From Pancytospora philotis (Eukaryota > Microsporidia), in NCBI GenBank assembly GCA_023647555.1, contig JALRLY010000215.1:1-23416 (forward strand): DNA of 23,416 bases, written 5' to 3'. This document shows, one piece after another, positions 1 to 8,167 of the stretch (the first letter of the stretch is position 1; each line of letters begins with the position of its first letter). The notes under the pieces were generated by a model, which made no database searches, was not told where the DNA came from, and saw only the letters and a program-made list of their open reading frames with translations. A program made the translations under genes and the position numbers.

Positions 1-916
1 TAAAGTGCACAAACATGTATGGATCCTTTCCATGTTCAGAGAAGTACTCGTCACGTGCGCCGATACTAACTGCCTGAGCTATAACTCCTGTTGATAAATT
101 TTCCTGGAATGCATAAACATATTCAAGCGAATTTTTGCAGAACCGCGCAACTCTATTGATAAAATCGGCGTCAGTTATATCAGAGGTTTTAACTTTGTTC
201 AATACGCTGTCAGATATAAACTTGCGGAAGCATCCCGAGGGCACATTCTCTGCTTCAGCAGTTCGACCATTTAATTTTATCCTGAGTCTGTTCAGCTCCT
301 TAATCGTGGCGTCATCAAGATTTTCGAGTTCTTTATCATGCGGGTTCTCGACAACGCTTGCAATATCACGTGATGTGTGGATCATTGTTAACATTACAGC
401 ACCAAATTTCCTATAATTATAAGTATACGCACACAAAAGAGAGCGGGTATATGCATAACACGCAAGCACTCGTTCTGGAGATGCGAAAAGCTGCGCTATA
501 TCTTCAGCAAGAGCAGCAGTCGCAGCCTTTACGATACTTTCCTCGACGTGTTTGTCGAAGCCATTCTGATGATAGACTTCTTTTATATACTTTTTGAGTA
601 AAACTAGGTATTCTTTGAGGGACTTATCCTTCGCTTTTATATAAACATCTAAGGGAGCAGCATCCCATGCATTTATCGCTATTGTCTCGAGCGGGTTGTC
701 TCCACGAACCGGCTTTGCGAGCTTTGGCATTTCCTCGGTGAAGCGTGGGAACTTTTTCGGCTCGTAAAGCTTTCCGCCCCTGCTGGCAGATGAGCAGATG
801 CCAGCGCTGGTACATTTCTCATAAAGTTCATCCGTTAATAAACCGGCCTGGTGCAGCGTGGATAAGGACGCAGCGAGGCACTGCGCGATGCATGTGAACT
901 TGGACGCGCAACGCAT
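1..916 (-). CDS. Family A protein, copy A1 (3' end beyond window)
   Basis: An uninterrupted minus-strand frame of 305 codons runs from an ATG at 916 to the left edge with no stop, so the C-terminus is missing. I do not recognise a named family. The start is chosen because CCCC directly precedes the ATG and AAAATTTT lies just upstream. The protein is a paralogue of the gene at 1585-3144. Shared blocks are FTCIAQC and AGLLT near the N-terminus, YEP..F.RFT around residues 51-60, and LAKP.RGDNPL around 67-76; the downstream helical region is more diverged. The first 20-25 residues are moderately hydrophobic and could be a signal peptide, but this is weak. Codon use is A/T-rich compared with the housekeeping genes. 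The function is unknown; a host-exposed protein is an inference from family expansion and position. Confidence 0.82.
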   Translation of the reverse strand, partial: MRCASKFTCIAQCLAASLSTLHQAGLLTDELYEKCTSAGICSSASRGGKLYEPKKFPRFTEEMPKLAKPVRGDNPLETIAINAWDAAPLDVYIKAKDKSLKEYLVLLKKYIKEVYHQNGFDKHVEESIVKAATAALAEDIAQLFASPERVLACYAYTRSLLCAYTYNYRKFGAVMLTMIHTSRDIASVVENPHDKELENLDDATIKELNRLRIKLNGRTAEAENVPSGCFRKFISDSVLNKVKTSDITDADFINRVARFCKNSLEYVYAFQENLSTGVIAQAVSIGARDEYFSEHGKDPYMFVHF

Positions 917-950
917 GGGGCAAAATTTTCTTCATTTTTTGTAGTCAGCA
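917..950 (-). promoter_or_regulatory. Start-site promoter of A1 (CCC plus AAATTT plus A-tract)
   Basis: Read on the minus strand, this holds CTGACT, an A-tract, AAAATTTT and then CCCC touching the ATG. CCC and AAATTT are the known microsporidian start signals. The same order of elements recurs before the genes starting at 3144 and 20655. Confidence 0.6.
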
Positions 951-952
951 TA

Positions 953-1033
953 AAAGGGGTGAGATGATAGGTTCAGATGTACCAAATGGGTTGCACAACC
1001 CAATGAACATTGCTACACATATCTTACCCCTTT
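953..1033. repeat. Nested inverted repeat upstream of A1
   Basis: The outer arms 953-965 and 1021-1033 are complementary over 13 positions, one of them a G-T wobble. Inside, 987-993 and 996-1002 form a perfect 7-bp palindromic stem with a 2-base loop. The element sits 36 bp upstream of the A1 start codon. It may be an operator-like palindrome, a transcribed hairpin or a tiny mobile-element footprint; nothing in the window decides between these. Confidence 0.5.
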
Positions 1034-1584
1034 CAATTTTTGCTCTCGTATATTTGTAACAGCGCTAAACTGCTATAGAAGTGGATTCAGCGCACGGCCC
1101 GATACCTGGCACGCACTCATTAGTTCTTTATTCTATATGAATAATGGCACAACAGTTGAAGCGGAGAACCATCGACAGTAATGCATGGCCCGGTTGTTAT
1201 TATTAGTGTTGCGTGTCCACTACATATTAGGAAAACAGCTATACTATTAAACTCTTAAGTAACGACTATAAAGTGAACATTCTCATGGGTAAACCTATCA
1301 GCTCATATCACACTGACTTTAAAAAAGCGGCAGACTCATACTCAACAACTAAATCAATAGTCCACCCACGACAGTAGATCGCAGGCCCGTTTACTTCCGC
1401 ATCAGCATTACCCTGCGCCTCTACGACAGCTGTACTATCCAAAGCAGTAAAGAAAGTTCAAACAATCGAGCTCGGACAGAAATTACTAAGCTGGGATATT
1501 CCGCAGGCAATACTCTGAGCATTATAAATATAGCCATAAAAGCAAAACATTTATTACTATATACTTAAAATACGTCACACCGCC

Positions 1585-3144
1585 TTATTCCTCTGTCTCC
1601 GGCTGGCTCTGAGGATTACTCGGATGCACCTCCGTTTTGAGTTGGACTAACACGTTACACATGCGTTCGAGCAGTTCCGAATCTGATTGCGACTTGTCGA
1701 ATTCAACAGCTAAGATTACTTCTAACATACCCCTCATGCGTTCAATCGGCTCAGTATTAGAATACGGTTTTTTAGATTGAGGGGCCGCGTTCGTACGAGA
1801 ATGCTGGGGAACACCACCGACAGAGGTTGGGGTACCTTCAGCGGTCACAGCACTATAGGTCCTCTTGCGGCTCGGGCCAGGCGCATTATCATTACTAGTA
1901 ACCGTATCGTCTGCGCTCATAAGTTTGAAATCAGGATTAATAGCATTATCAGAACCTACCATATCTCCATCATTAGATTCAGTCTTATTAGCGGTCAGTT
2001 TATCAATGCCATCAAAACCCAGAGCAGAAATATTCTTGGCAACAGCTATGATCGCGCCATCAATTAACTCACGGCTTGCTGCACGATCACGGAAAAGGGT
2101 TCCAAGAGTCTTGAAGGTATAATCGGCATTCTCAACCAAATATTTTACATAGGACTCAAGTCTATGTCTAGATCGGCACCTTTGGACATCGTCAACATGC
2201 TTCCGTAAAGCTTCCAGTTCACCAGTGACTTGATTCTGAACCGCCCGCCAGGATGAGCCCCAGCCTTCATAATCTAACTCCGGATACACATAATGCACAT
2301 GCTTATAAATATCCTCAACGTATGTATGCTTTATGCAGCTTAGAGTAATTTTCCTTGATATTTCTTCTGGGATCTTATGTGCGTGTGCAAGCCCTTTTTC
2401 ACAGAAATCCCTATAGCTCTTAACAATATCATCACTAATTGCCTTCGGATTAGTAACAGTACCTAATATAACATTGGATATAGAGTGTTTAAACCTTCTT
2501 CCAACTGCAAATTTCGAGCGGTTGTCCAATTCCTCCCTAAGTGTATTCAGCTTCGCTATCGCGGCGTCTTCGAGACTGTCGAGGCTTTTATCCTCAAAAT
2601 CTTTGCCAAATTCTGGAAACTGCCTCCATAAACGATCTATTGCCGCTATAATTTCACCAAAATCATAACACATCGAATCATATAAACGCATTAGAGAAAG
2701 GATATAATCACGGCTCATACGCAGCTGTTCTGATGGCGAAAATAATCGCTCAAACTCTTCGGTGCGTTCGTTGATCAGCGCAACTAGGTCTACTGCGCCT
2801 TCGCGTTTTTCAAAACTATCTTCTTCATAGGCATGTTCCACATAAATTCTGAGCATTTTTTCAAGCAGCTGTTCCTTCCATTCCCTATAATTACCTACCG
2901 CAGTAGTATTATACCCATCTACCTGCAGCGGGTTGTCACCACGAATCGGTTTAGCAAGACACGTAATCTTTTGGGTGAAGCGTTCAAAGTCATGTGGCTC
3001 GTAGCTCTTGCCGCTATCGTTGGCGGGTAAAATACCTACACTAACCAATAATGCACAATCGTCCTTTGTTAATAAGCCGGCCCGGCGCCACATGTACGCA
3101 GCAAAGCATTGCGCGATGCATGTGAACGTAACTGTATAACGCAT
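1585..3144 (-). CDS. Family A protein, copy A2, complete
   Basis: This complete 519-residue paralogue of A1 belongs to a family I do not recognise. The open frame extends upstream to 3276, but the ATG at 3144 is preferred because CCC directly precedes it, AAATTT lies just before that, and the protein then aligns with A1 from its first residue (MR....FTCIAQC). The conserved block LAKP.RGDNPL is at residues 63-73. Residues about 75-400 look mostly helical and charged. Residues about 415-485 are polar, low-complexity and probably disordered, with a basic SRKR patch, followed by a short helical tail and a Pro/Glu-rich end. The first 20 residues could be a weak signal peptide or anchor. Codons are A/T-rich compared with the neighbouring housekeeping genes. 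An exported parasite protein is inferred; a nuclear protein is an alternative because of the basic patch. Confidence 0.85.
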   Translation of the reverse strand: MRYTVTFTCIAQCFAAYMWRRAGLLTKDDCALLVSVGILPANDSGKSYEPHDFERFTQKITCLAKPIRGDNPLQVDGYNTTAVGNYREWKEQLLEKMLRIYVEHAYEEDSFEKREGAVDLVALINERTEEFERLFSPSEQLRMSRDYILSLMRLYDSMCYDFGEIIAAIDRLWRQFPEFGKDFEDKSLDSLEDAAIAKLNTLREELDNRSKFAVGRRFKHSISNVILGTVTNPKAISDDIVKSYRDFCEKGLAHAHKIPEEISRKITLSCIKHTYVEDIYKHVHYVYPELDYEGWGSSWRAVQNQVTGELEALRKHVDDVQRCRSRHRLESYVKYLVENADYTFKTLGTLFRDRAASRELIDGAIIAVAKNISALGFDGIDKLTANKTESNDGDMVGSDNAINPDFKLMSADDTVTSNDNAPGPSRKRTYSAVTAEGTPTSVGGVPQHSRTNAAPQSKKPYSNTEPIERMRGMLEVILAVEFDKSQSDSELLERMCNVLVQLKTEVHPSNPQSQPETEE

Positions 3145-3475
3145 GGGTAAATTTTTCACCGTTTTTTTCTGTGCGGAAAAAGATATGTAATGGCCAGCTA
3201 CAATAGTGATGTAATACACACTGCCCATCAAATATCGCAGTATACAATTCATGCCTTTATCTTTATATGCTTGCATAATTAATTCAACTTCTGTTGATAA
3301 CTGAAAGGGATAGGCAAGTCCTCAACGGTCTTTCCATATGAGGCACAGCGACTTTATGAAATATAGGAATATAATAAAGCTTCACCGATACTTTAATCAT
3401 CTCTAGACAGGCTGCTAAGTATGCTATTTAATCCGTATGCACACAAAGCGCAAAATCGTTCATAAACCGCCACAA
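3145..3475. other. Spacer holding the A2 promoter
   Basis: The A2 start signals lie at 3145-3157 (minus strand: GAAAAATTTACCC, then ATG), with an A-tract up to about 3180. The rest is the 3' side of the gamma-tubulin complex gene. No gene or RNA is seen. Confidence 0.5.
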
Positions 3476-5236
3476 TTATCCATCGCACTGTAGGAAATCG
3501 CGGAGGCTGTACAGATACGTGTTTTCGAGGGAAGCTCCCGCAGAACTATAGAACTCGGCGAGCGAGGCCTGTATCTCGCCGTCGTCCAGCACGCCCGTCT
3601 TGCCGGCCTGCACAAAGGCCTTGTCCATGTAGAACAGCAGATACTCGATGCGCTTGGCCTGCGTGTTCAGAAACAGCGCGTCCATGATGGAGTCGAGCTG
3701 CCGGTTCAGCCGCGCGCGCAGCACGTCCATGGCCAGCGTGCCCGCGTCCCACGCCTCGAGCACCTCGGCCGCCCGGAACTTGGAGATCGCCTCGTTGAAG
3801 ACGTAGAAAATCAGCCGCTGCACGAAGTTCGAGTACTTGAGCGAGTTGACGCGCCGCACGAGGTGCTCGACCTTCTTGAGCTTCCACAGGAATTTGTAGA
3901 TGTAGGCGAGCTTGAGCACGAACTCCTCATCCAGCAGGAAAGTCACGGGGTAGTCCATGCGGCAGTACAGGCCGAACGCCTCGGTGAGCTCGCTCCCGGC
4001 GGCATCCATCCCGCTCTTCACAAAGATATCGATGTTGGCAGCCAGCGGGTTCCCGGGGAAGGCGTCAGCCAGCGCAGCCTCGAGGATGGCAAGGGCGTCT
4101 TTGCGCGTCGAGTTCCTGGACTGCTTGAGCGAGGCGAACAGATACTCGATGAAGTCGCCGCGCTTGCCGAGGAACACGGCCCGGATAAAATCGAGCAGCG
4201 CCCCGATCCGGTGCTTCTCTATGAAGTGCGAGAATATGAGACCGTTCGTGTAGCGCAGCATTGCATCCACCTTTGCAGCGGCGTCCTTCCGGGAGAGATC
4301 GATGGACTTGGCGAGCTGCGCGATCTCTGCAGGATGGCCCGTGTGTCGAAGGAAGCAGACGTACTTTCCGATGTACGCAATGCGCTCTGCCAGGGCCTTG
4401 TCGATGATGGACGGGATCTTCCCGTAGTCGAGGGCATGGTCCTTGACAAAAAACTCGGCATGCGGGTCGCAGAAGGCGCCGCTTAGCATGTACGAGACCG
4501 CGCACTCGTTGTGCACGCGGTAGGCCACATCGCCGTAGCGCTGCAGCTCGGCAAACAGGGCGCGGTGCCTCTGCTCGGCGGCGCAGTGCTCGCTGTTCGG
4601 GGACTTGATGCGCTTGGCCTGCGCTATGCTCGTATCCTCTCCATTCGATGCGTCGGTGATCAGATTATTCACGTGCCACATGTCCCTGAGCTTCACGAAG
4701 AGCGGGTACATGGCCGCGTGGAACCGCAGAAAGTCGCGGTCGGCGGCCACCACCTGCCGCTCGTACTCCCGGATGGTCGGCTCACAGGCCTGCAGGAAGA
4801 ATGCGTGGGTCTGGGAGCGCGGCGCTGCGCTCTCGATGCACAGCTGCTTGTAGCGCAGCGCCGCCTCGTAAATGCGCTGGAGAACGTGGTAGATGTGCAC
4901 GGGGAGCGCTTGTCTGACGGCCGGAAGGTTCGCCACCTGCGGGACGGGGAACCCCAGCGCAATCCTGTGGAGCGCCAGGCGCAGCTCCTCCTCGAGGCCC
5001 GGCGTAGAGGCGCAGAGAGACAGCAGCACGTAGACGGCGCGCTGCGCAGCGCTCCCGGGCGGCAGCTTCTTGTAGAGCGCCAGTGCCTTGGCAGACTGCA
5101 GGCCGAGCGGGCCCTCGATGTGCATCTGCTGCGGCGCGACCGGAACGGCGTATTTGCAGAGCGACTCGATGAACTGCGGCGACGGATCGGCCGGGTGCAT
5201 GAGGGCCTTTGCGAGTTTCTCCACCAGCCTCTTCAT
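3476..5236 (-). CDS. SPC98: Gamma-tubulin complex component (GCP3/Spc98-like)
   Basis: This 586-residue protein belongs to the Spc97/Spc98 (GCP) family, which binds gamma-tubulin to build the gamma-tubulin small complex at the spindle pole or spindle plaque and nucleates microtubules. Seen in the sequence: EFFV at 261-264; the segment IPS..D..LAERIAYIGK at 274-291, matching the family's IPSF...A.KIL..GK region; FLGKRGDFIEYL at 355-366; and the second GRIP block at 428-460, with DYPVTFLL followed by YKFLWKLKKVEHLV. The wording FLW, IGK and GDFI..L is closer to GCP3/Spc98 than to GCP2/Spc97 as I know them, so the subtype is moderately secure. It is shorter than fungal Spc98, with little N-terminal extension. 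The start is fixed by CCC touching the ATG and TTTATAA about 25-33 bp upstream. Codons are strongly G/C-ending. Confidence 0.88.
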   Translation of the reverse strand: MKRLVEKLAKALMHPADPSPQFIESLCKYAVPVAPQQMHIEGPLGLQSAKALALYKKLPPGSAAQRAVYVLLSLCASTPGLEEELRLALHRIALGFPVPQVANLPAVRQALPVHIYHVLQRIYEAALRYKQLCIESAAPRSQTHAFFLQACEPTIREYERQVVAADRDFLRFHAAMYPLFVKLRDMWHVNNLITDASNGEDTSIAQAKRIKSPNSEHCAAEQRHRALFAELQRYGDVAYRVHNECAVSYMLSGAFCDPHAEFFVKDHALDYGKIPSIIDKALAERIAYIGKYVCFLRHTGHPAEIAQLAKSIDLSRKDAAAKVDAMLRYTNGLIFSHFIEKHRIGALLDFIRAVFLGKRGDFIEYLFASLKQSRNSTRKDALAILEAALADAFPGNPLAANIDIFVKSGMDAAGSELTEAFGLYCRMDYPVTFLLDEEFVLKLAYIYKFLWKLKKVEHLVRRVNSLKYSNFVQRLIFYVFNEAISKFRAAEVLEAWDAGTLAMDVLRARLNRQLDSIMDALFLNTQAKRIEYLLFYMDKAFVQAGKTGVLDDGEIQASLAEFYSSAGASLENTYLYSLRDFLQCDG

Positions 5237-5270
5237 GGGTTCCCGCGCAAGGGCTTTGGTTTATAAAAGG
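5237..5270 (-). promoter_or_regulatory. TATA-like box and CCC start signal of the GCP gene
   Basis: On the minus strand, CCTTTTATAA lies at 5270-5261 and CCC immediately precedes the ATG, implying a leader of about 20 bases or less. This is one of the clearest TATA plus CCC pairs in the window. Confidence 0.6.
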
Positions 5271-5546
5271 CGTGCAAAAATAGCAATTGACGATCGCGAA
5301 GAAAAGTGCTGCTAGACAGTCATGTATTTCAATGCTACGGTGCGAGTTGGTACTCATAACTTTATTAAGTAGCAGTTCTATTACCTGGTGTAGGCGGTAT
5401 AGCACCTCATCTACAGCAAACTAAAAAAGTAAAGAAAACAGCAACAAAGTGCTCTAGAAACTATTACGAATTATCTGTAAAACTAATCGAAGAATAATTT
5501 AGTAATGCTTGTGCTTTGCCAATGCGTATAATGAAAAATCGCTGTT
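5237..5546. other. Spacer between the GCP and dynamin genes
   Basis: Apart from the GCP promoter at its left end, the spacer is A+T-rich sequence serving as the 3' side of the dynamin gene. No RNA gene, repeat or coding signal is supported. Confidence 0.5.
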
Positions 5547-7277
5547 TCACATTTGCAGCCGCAGTACGGCGTCCTGCAGCCGTTGGATGTCCTCCTTCAG
5601 CTTCTGCTGCAGCTGCTGGCTCTCGGCCGTCTCGATGCGCAGCCGCGGGTCGCTCTCCATCTGCAGTATCTCAGGGCAGATGGTGCCGCTGATGAACTGT
5701 GCGATCTTGGAGTGCACGAGCTTGATGCTGACATCCTTGATGTCCCTCATGAATATGCTGGTGTACTCGTATACGAGCAGCGCGGTGAGCTCCTTGATGA
5801 AGCCGCTCGTGAAGATGATCTCCTCCTCGCTGCTGCGCCGCCACGTGCTGTTCATCGACGATACGCGGTCCATCACCTTCCGGCTGATAATCTCGTGCCT
5901 GTTGAAGTCGGGATGCGCAAGGTTCACGAAAGAGCTGTGCAGCTCCTTCTGGCCGAGCAGCTCCTCGCGGAAAACCACGTGCCGCGTCCTGAGCTTGCCA
6001 ACAACCAGGGAGTTCAGATACTGAGCGGCCTCGGTGCTGGCAGGATGCGCGATCCCCTCCACAGCGGCAATCAGATTGGAGAGCCCAGTCTCGCAGACCG
6101 CAACCAACTCCTCGAAGACCCGCTTGCTCACGTCGGCGACTTTCTGCTCGAAGGCGCGGTCGGGGAGCAGCAAATACTGATTGTTGTCGATGTAGGCATC
6201 GAGGTCCTCGAGCTTGACGTGGAACTGGTAGCCCTGCACGTCCCTGCACCACGCGTTGATGTGGTTGCTGCGCGCGTGCTCGAACGCCGTGTCCCTGTTG
6301 GCTCCGACAAAGTTGTGCAGCGTGGCGACGTACTCATCGAGGAAGAACTTCACGTCGTTCTGCTTCGATGCATGGCCGAGCTCCCGCTGGAGCGCCTCGA
6401 TCGCGTTCTTGAGGAGCACGCGGATGCGCGGGAGCTCCCGCTCGAAGATCTCGAGGAAGATGTCGCACAGCTTCTTCAGCAGGAACTTGGAGCCGATCGC
6501 ATCGCCGTACTTCGCATACGGCGGGAGCGCGCGGAACTTCGCCATCTCCTTCTCCAGCGCCGCCTCGACAGACACGCCGTTGTTGATGTCGGCCTGCGAG
6601 CGGTTTATGATGCCCACGTAGCCGTAGCGCAGCGCGGGGTGCGTGTTGTCGAGCGTCTCCGTGCAGTCGGTGCCCTCGTCCATGAGGTCGATCTTCGTCA
6701 GCACGCCGATCGTGCGCTCGTAGTGCGGGTCGACCTCCCGCGCGATCTTGAGGGACTCAGACGTCGCGATGTCGGCGTTGGCAGCCACCACGCACAGAAT
6801 CAGCGTGTTGCTGCCCGAGATGTACTTCCGCGCCATCGCCAGAATCTGCTCCTCGATGTCGGACGGCTGATCGCCCACGGGAATCTTCGTCAGCCCGGGC
6901 AGATCCACCAGCACCAGATCGAGCGTGTTCGGCATGCGCAGCTGCACGCTGATCGGCCGGTCGACGATCCCCTTGTTGCTCCCGCAGTTCTGCGCCATCT
7001 TGGCCATCAGCGCGTGCGGGATCTGGTTGAAGTCGACGTCCGCGCCGTCGATCCTGCAGCTGCTCGTCTCCGCCTTCTTCAGCGAGATGATTATCGGGCA
7101 GCGCGTCACGAGGTTGTTCCCGCGCGGCAGAAAGTCCTTCTGCAGAATCTGCTCGAGCACGCTGCTCTTGCCGCTCGACTGCGAGCCGAGCACGGCGATG
7201 CGCGGGAGATTGAAGTCGGCGCCCACGCTGGTATCGATTATATCCTGCAGCGCGCGTATTCTATCCTGCTTGATCAT
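5547..7277 (-). CDS. Dynamin-family GTPase (Vps1/Dnm1 type)
   Basis: This 576-residue large GTPase of the dynamin family would self-assemble on membranes and drive fission in vacuolar/endosomal traffic or organelle division. All GTPase motifs are visible: GSQSSGKS at 31-38 (G1), the Thr in LVTRCP near 58 (G2), DLPG at 125-128 (G3), TKID at 194-197 (G4), and INRSQADI after GYVG (G5 region). A middle/stalk domain follows, and the last 120 or so residues match the GTPase effector domain, ending in a coiled segment. No PH domain or proline-rich tail is present, as in Vps1 and Dnm1, and it is shorter than either yeast protein. The start at 7277 is chosen over the open frame to 7322 because CCCCC and an A/T tract lie just upstream and the N-terminus then matches dynamins. 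Vps1 versus Dnm1 cannot be settled by eye. Confidence 0.95.
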   Translation of the reverse strand: MIKQDRIRALQDIIDTSVGADFNLPRIAVLGSQSSGKSSVLEQILQKDFLPRGNNLVTRCPIIISLKKAETSSCRIDGADVDFNQIPHALMAKMAQNCGSNKGIVDRPISVQLRMPNTLDLVLVDLPGLTKIPVGDQPSDIEEQILAMARKYISGSNTLILCVVAANADIATSESLKIAREVDPHYERTIGVLTKIDLMDEGTDCTETLDNTHPALRYGYVGIINRSQADINNGVSVEAALEKEMAKFRALPPYAKYGDAIGSKFLLKKLCDIFLEIFERELPRIRVLLKNAIEALQRELGHASKQNDVKFFLDEYVATLHNFVGANRDTAFEHARSNHINAWCRDVQGYQFHVKLEDLDAYIDNNQYLLLPDRAFEQKVADVSKRVFEELVAVCETGLSNLIAAVEGIAHPASTEAAQYLNSLVVGKLRTRHVVFREELLGQKELHSSFVNLAHPDFNRHEIISRKVMDRVSSMNSTWRRSSEEEIIFTSGFIKELTALLVYEYTSIFMRDIKDVSIKLVHSKIAQFISGTICPEILQMESDPRLRIETAESQQLQQKLKEDIQRLQDAVLRLQM

Positions 7278-7676
7278 GCGTGGGGGATAAAAAACTATTA
7301 AAACGGCCGTAAAATTTTTCATATTAATAAGAGTGCGAGGATGCGTATGGTAAGATGCGATGTGAGGTTATATTGGTAGCTGAGTTGTATTTCTCTATTT
7401 ATTGAGCAATAATAGATCTTCCACAACCACACTGCTGGTGCGTCTTAAACTGACATGCATATCAAACGGTTTGTGCAAATTTTTAATTCAGCGGTGCTGC
7501 GAATTGCGTTATGCGCAAACGTTCATAATATCGCATTCTATCCCATGACCGCATGCATTCAAACTCATTCGTTGCTGCGCAGAGCCCTGCCATGCTGCAA
7601 ATAATGCCATAGCATCTACTAGTGCTTGTACGCATCAATTTTATAGCACTCTACTATGCTAATATTTTTAGGAGTA
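7278..7676. other. Divergent spacer between dynamin and tRNA-Arg
   Basis: The left end holds the dynamin start signals: on the minus strand, TTTTTTATCCCCC spans 7294-7282, a few bases before the ATG. The remaining 370 or so bases are mixed-composition sequence with no coding or RNA signal that I can support. Confidence 0.5.
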
Positions 7677-7748
7677 GGACGCGTAGCTCAATGGTAGAGC
7701 GTCGGTCTACGGAACCGAAGGTTGTGGGTTCGAATTCCATCGCGTTCG
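7677..7748 (+). tRNA. tRNA-Arg (anticodon ACG)
   Basis: A complete cloverleaf of 72 bases without intron. The acceptor stem GGACGCG pairs with CGCGTTC (one G-T pair), the D stem GCTC pairs with GAGC, and the anticodon stem TCGGT pairs with ACCGA around the loop CTACGGA, giving anticodon ACG for Arg (CGN, A34 presumably read as inosine). The T loop is TTCGAAT. The T stem closes with G53-T61 instead of the near-invariant G53-C61, so the internal B box departs from consensus at one base. G is the discriminator base. CCA is not encoded, as expected for a eukaryotic nuclear gene. Confidence 0.95.
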
Positions 7749-7753
7749 TTTTT
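7749..7753 (+). terminator. RNA polymerase III terminator of tRNA-Arg
   Basis: A run of five T residues begins directly after the discriminator base, the usual polymerase III stop signal. Confidence 0.75.
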
Positions 7754-8167
7754 GCATTTTCGATTTCGTGCTGGAGGCGTAAAAGGGGCAGCAAAGTGCC
7801 GAACCACCGATTGGTGAAGGTGTAGCAAAAATGTAAACGCGCTCCCGTAGTGGTGATAATAGAACAGCACGTTCAATAATACAGCTCAGCACAGCCGTTT
7901 CAATGTAAATACAATACTGTATTGCGCTGCTTGCTATGAATCTCAGCAGGTAAAATGCACTGTTGCCTGCAAACCTGAGAAGCACAACAGTCTTCGCCTT
8001 GGCCGGTAGACAGCGCCTGTATCGAGCAAACAGGGCCGTATACACCGACAATCCGGCCCGCTGCGCCAGCCCCGCCCGGCAAAGTTTGCCTGCGCCGCCC
8101 AGGCAGAAGCCCTCCAAAACCACGCCGCCTCAAGAAAACTTGGCCACGCCAGCCCTCGATTTCTGGG
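7754..8167. other. Spacer upstream of SAS-6
   Basis: These 414 bases contain open frames on both strands, but none has a start signal or recognisable protein. The right end has GGG (8165-8167) touching the SAS-6 ATG. No TATA-like or AAATTT element is obvious close to that start. Confidence 0.45.

Larger units (their letters stand above)
917..1584. other. Intergenic spacer between A1 and A2
   Basis: This stretch of about 670 bases holds no supported gene. It contains the A1 promoter (917-950) and an inverted repeat (953-1033). A minus-strand open stretch of about 50 codons lies near 1310-1465, with no start signal and no visible similarity to anything else here; it could be a coding relic. 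No tRNA-like fold was seen. Confidence 0.5.

Noticed and set aside
1040..1580. Possible degraded third family A copy between A1 and A2
   Set aside because: Only one 50-codon open stretch was found and it could not be aligned to either copy.
3145..3276. 44-residue N-terminal extension of A2
   Set aside because: The CCC and AAATTT signals and alignment with A1 place the start at 3144; the extension overlaps the promoter.
4511..5266. Long plus-strand frames opposite the GCP gene (also 3863-4486)
   Set aside because: These are shadows of a G+C-rich, strongly biased gene; the GCP motifs are all on the minus strand.
5553..7301. A 582-codon open frame antisense to the whole dynamin gene
   Set aside because: It is codon-for-codon opposite dynamin and open only because that gene avoids UUA, CUA and UCA. 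It lacks an ATG start and any protein similarity.
7688..8123. Minus-strand frames across the tRNA gene
   Set aside because: Their recognisable wording comes from the antisense of the tRNA itself, a common annotation artefact.
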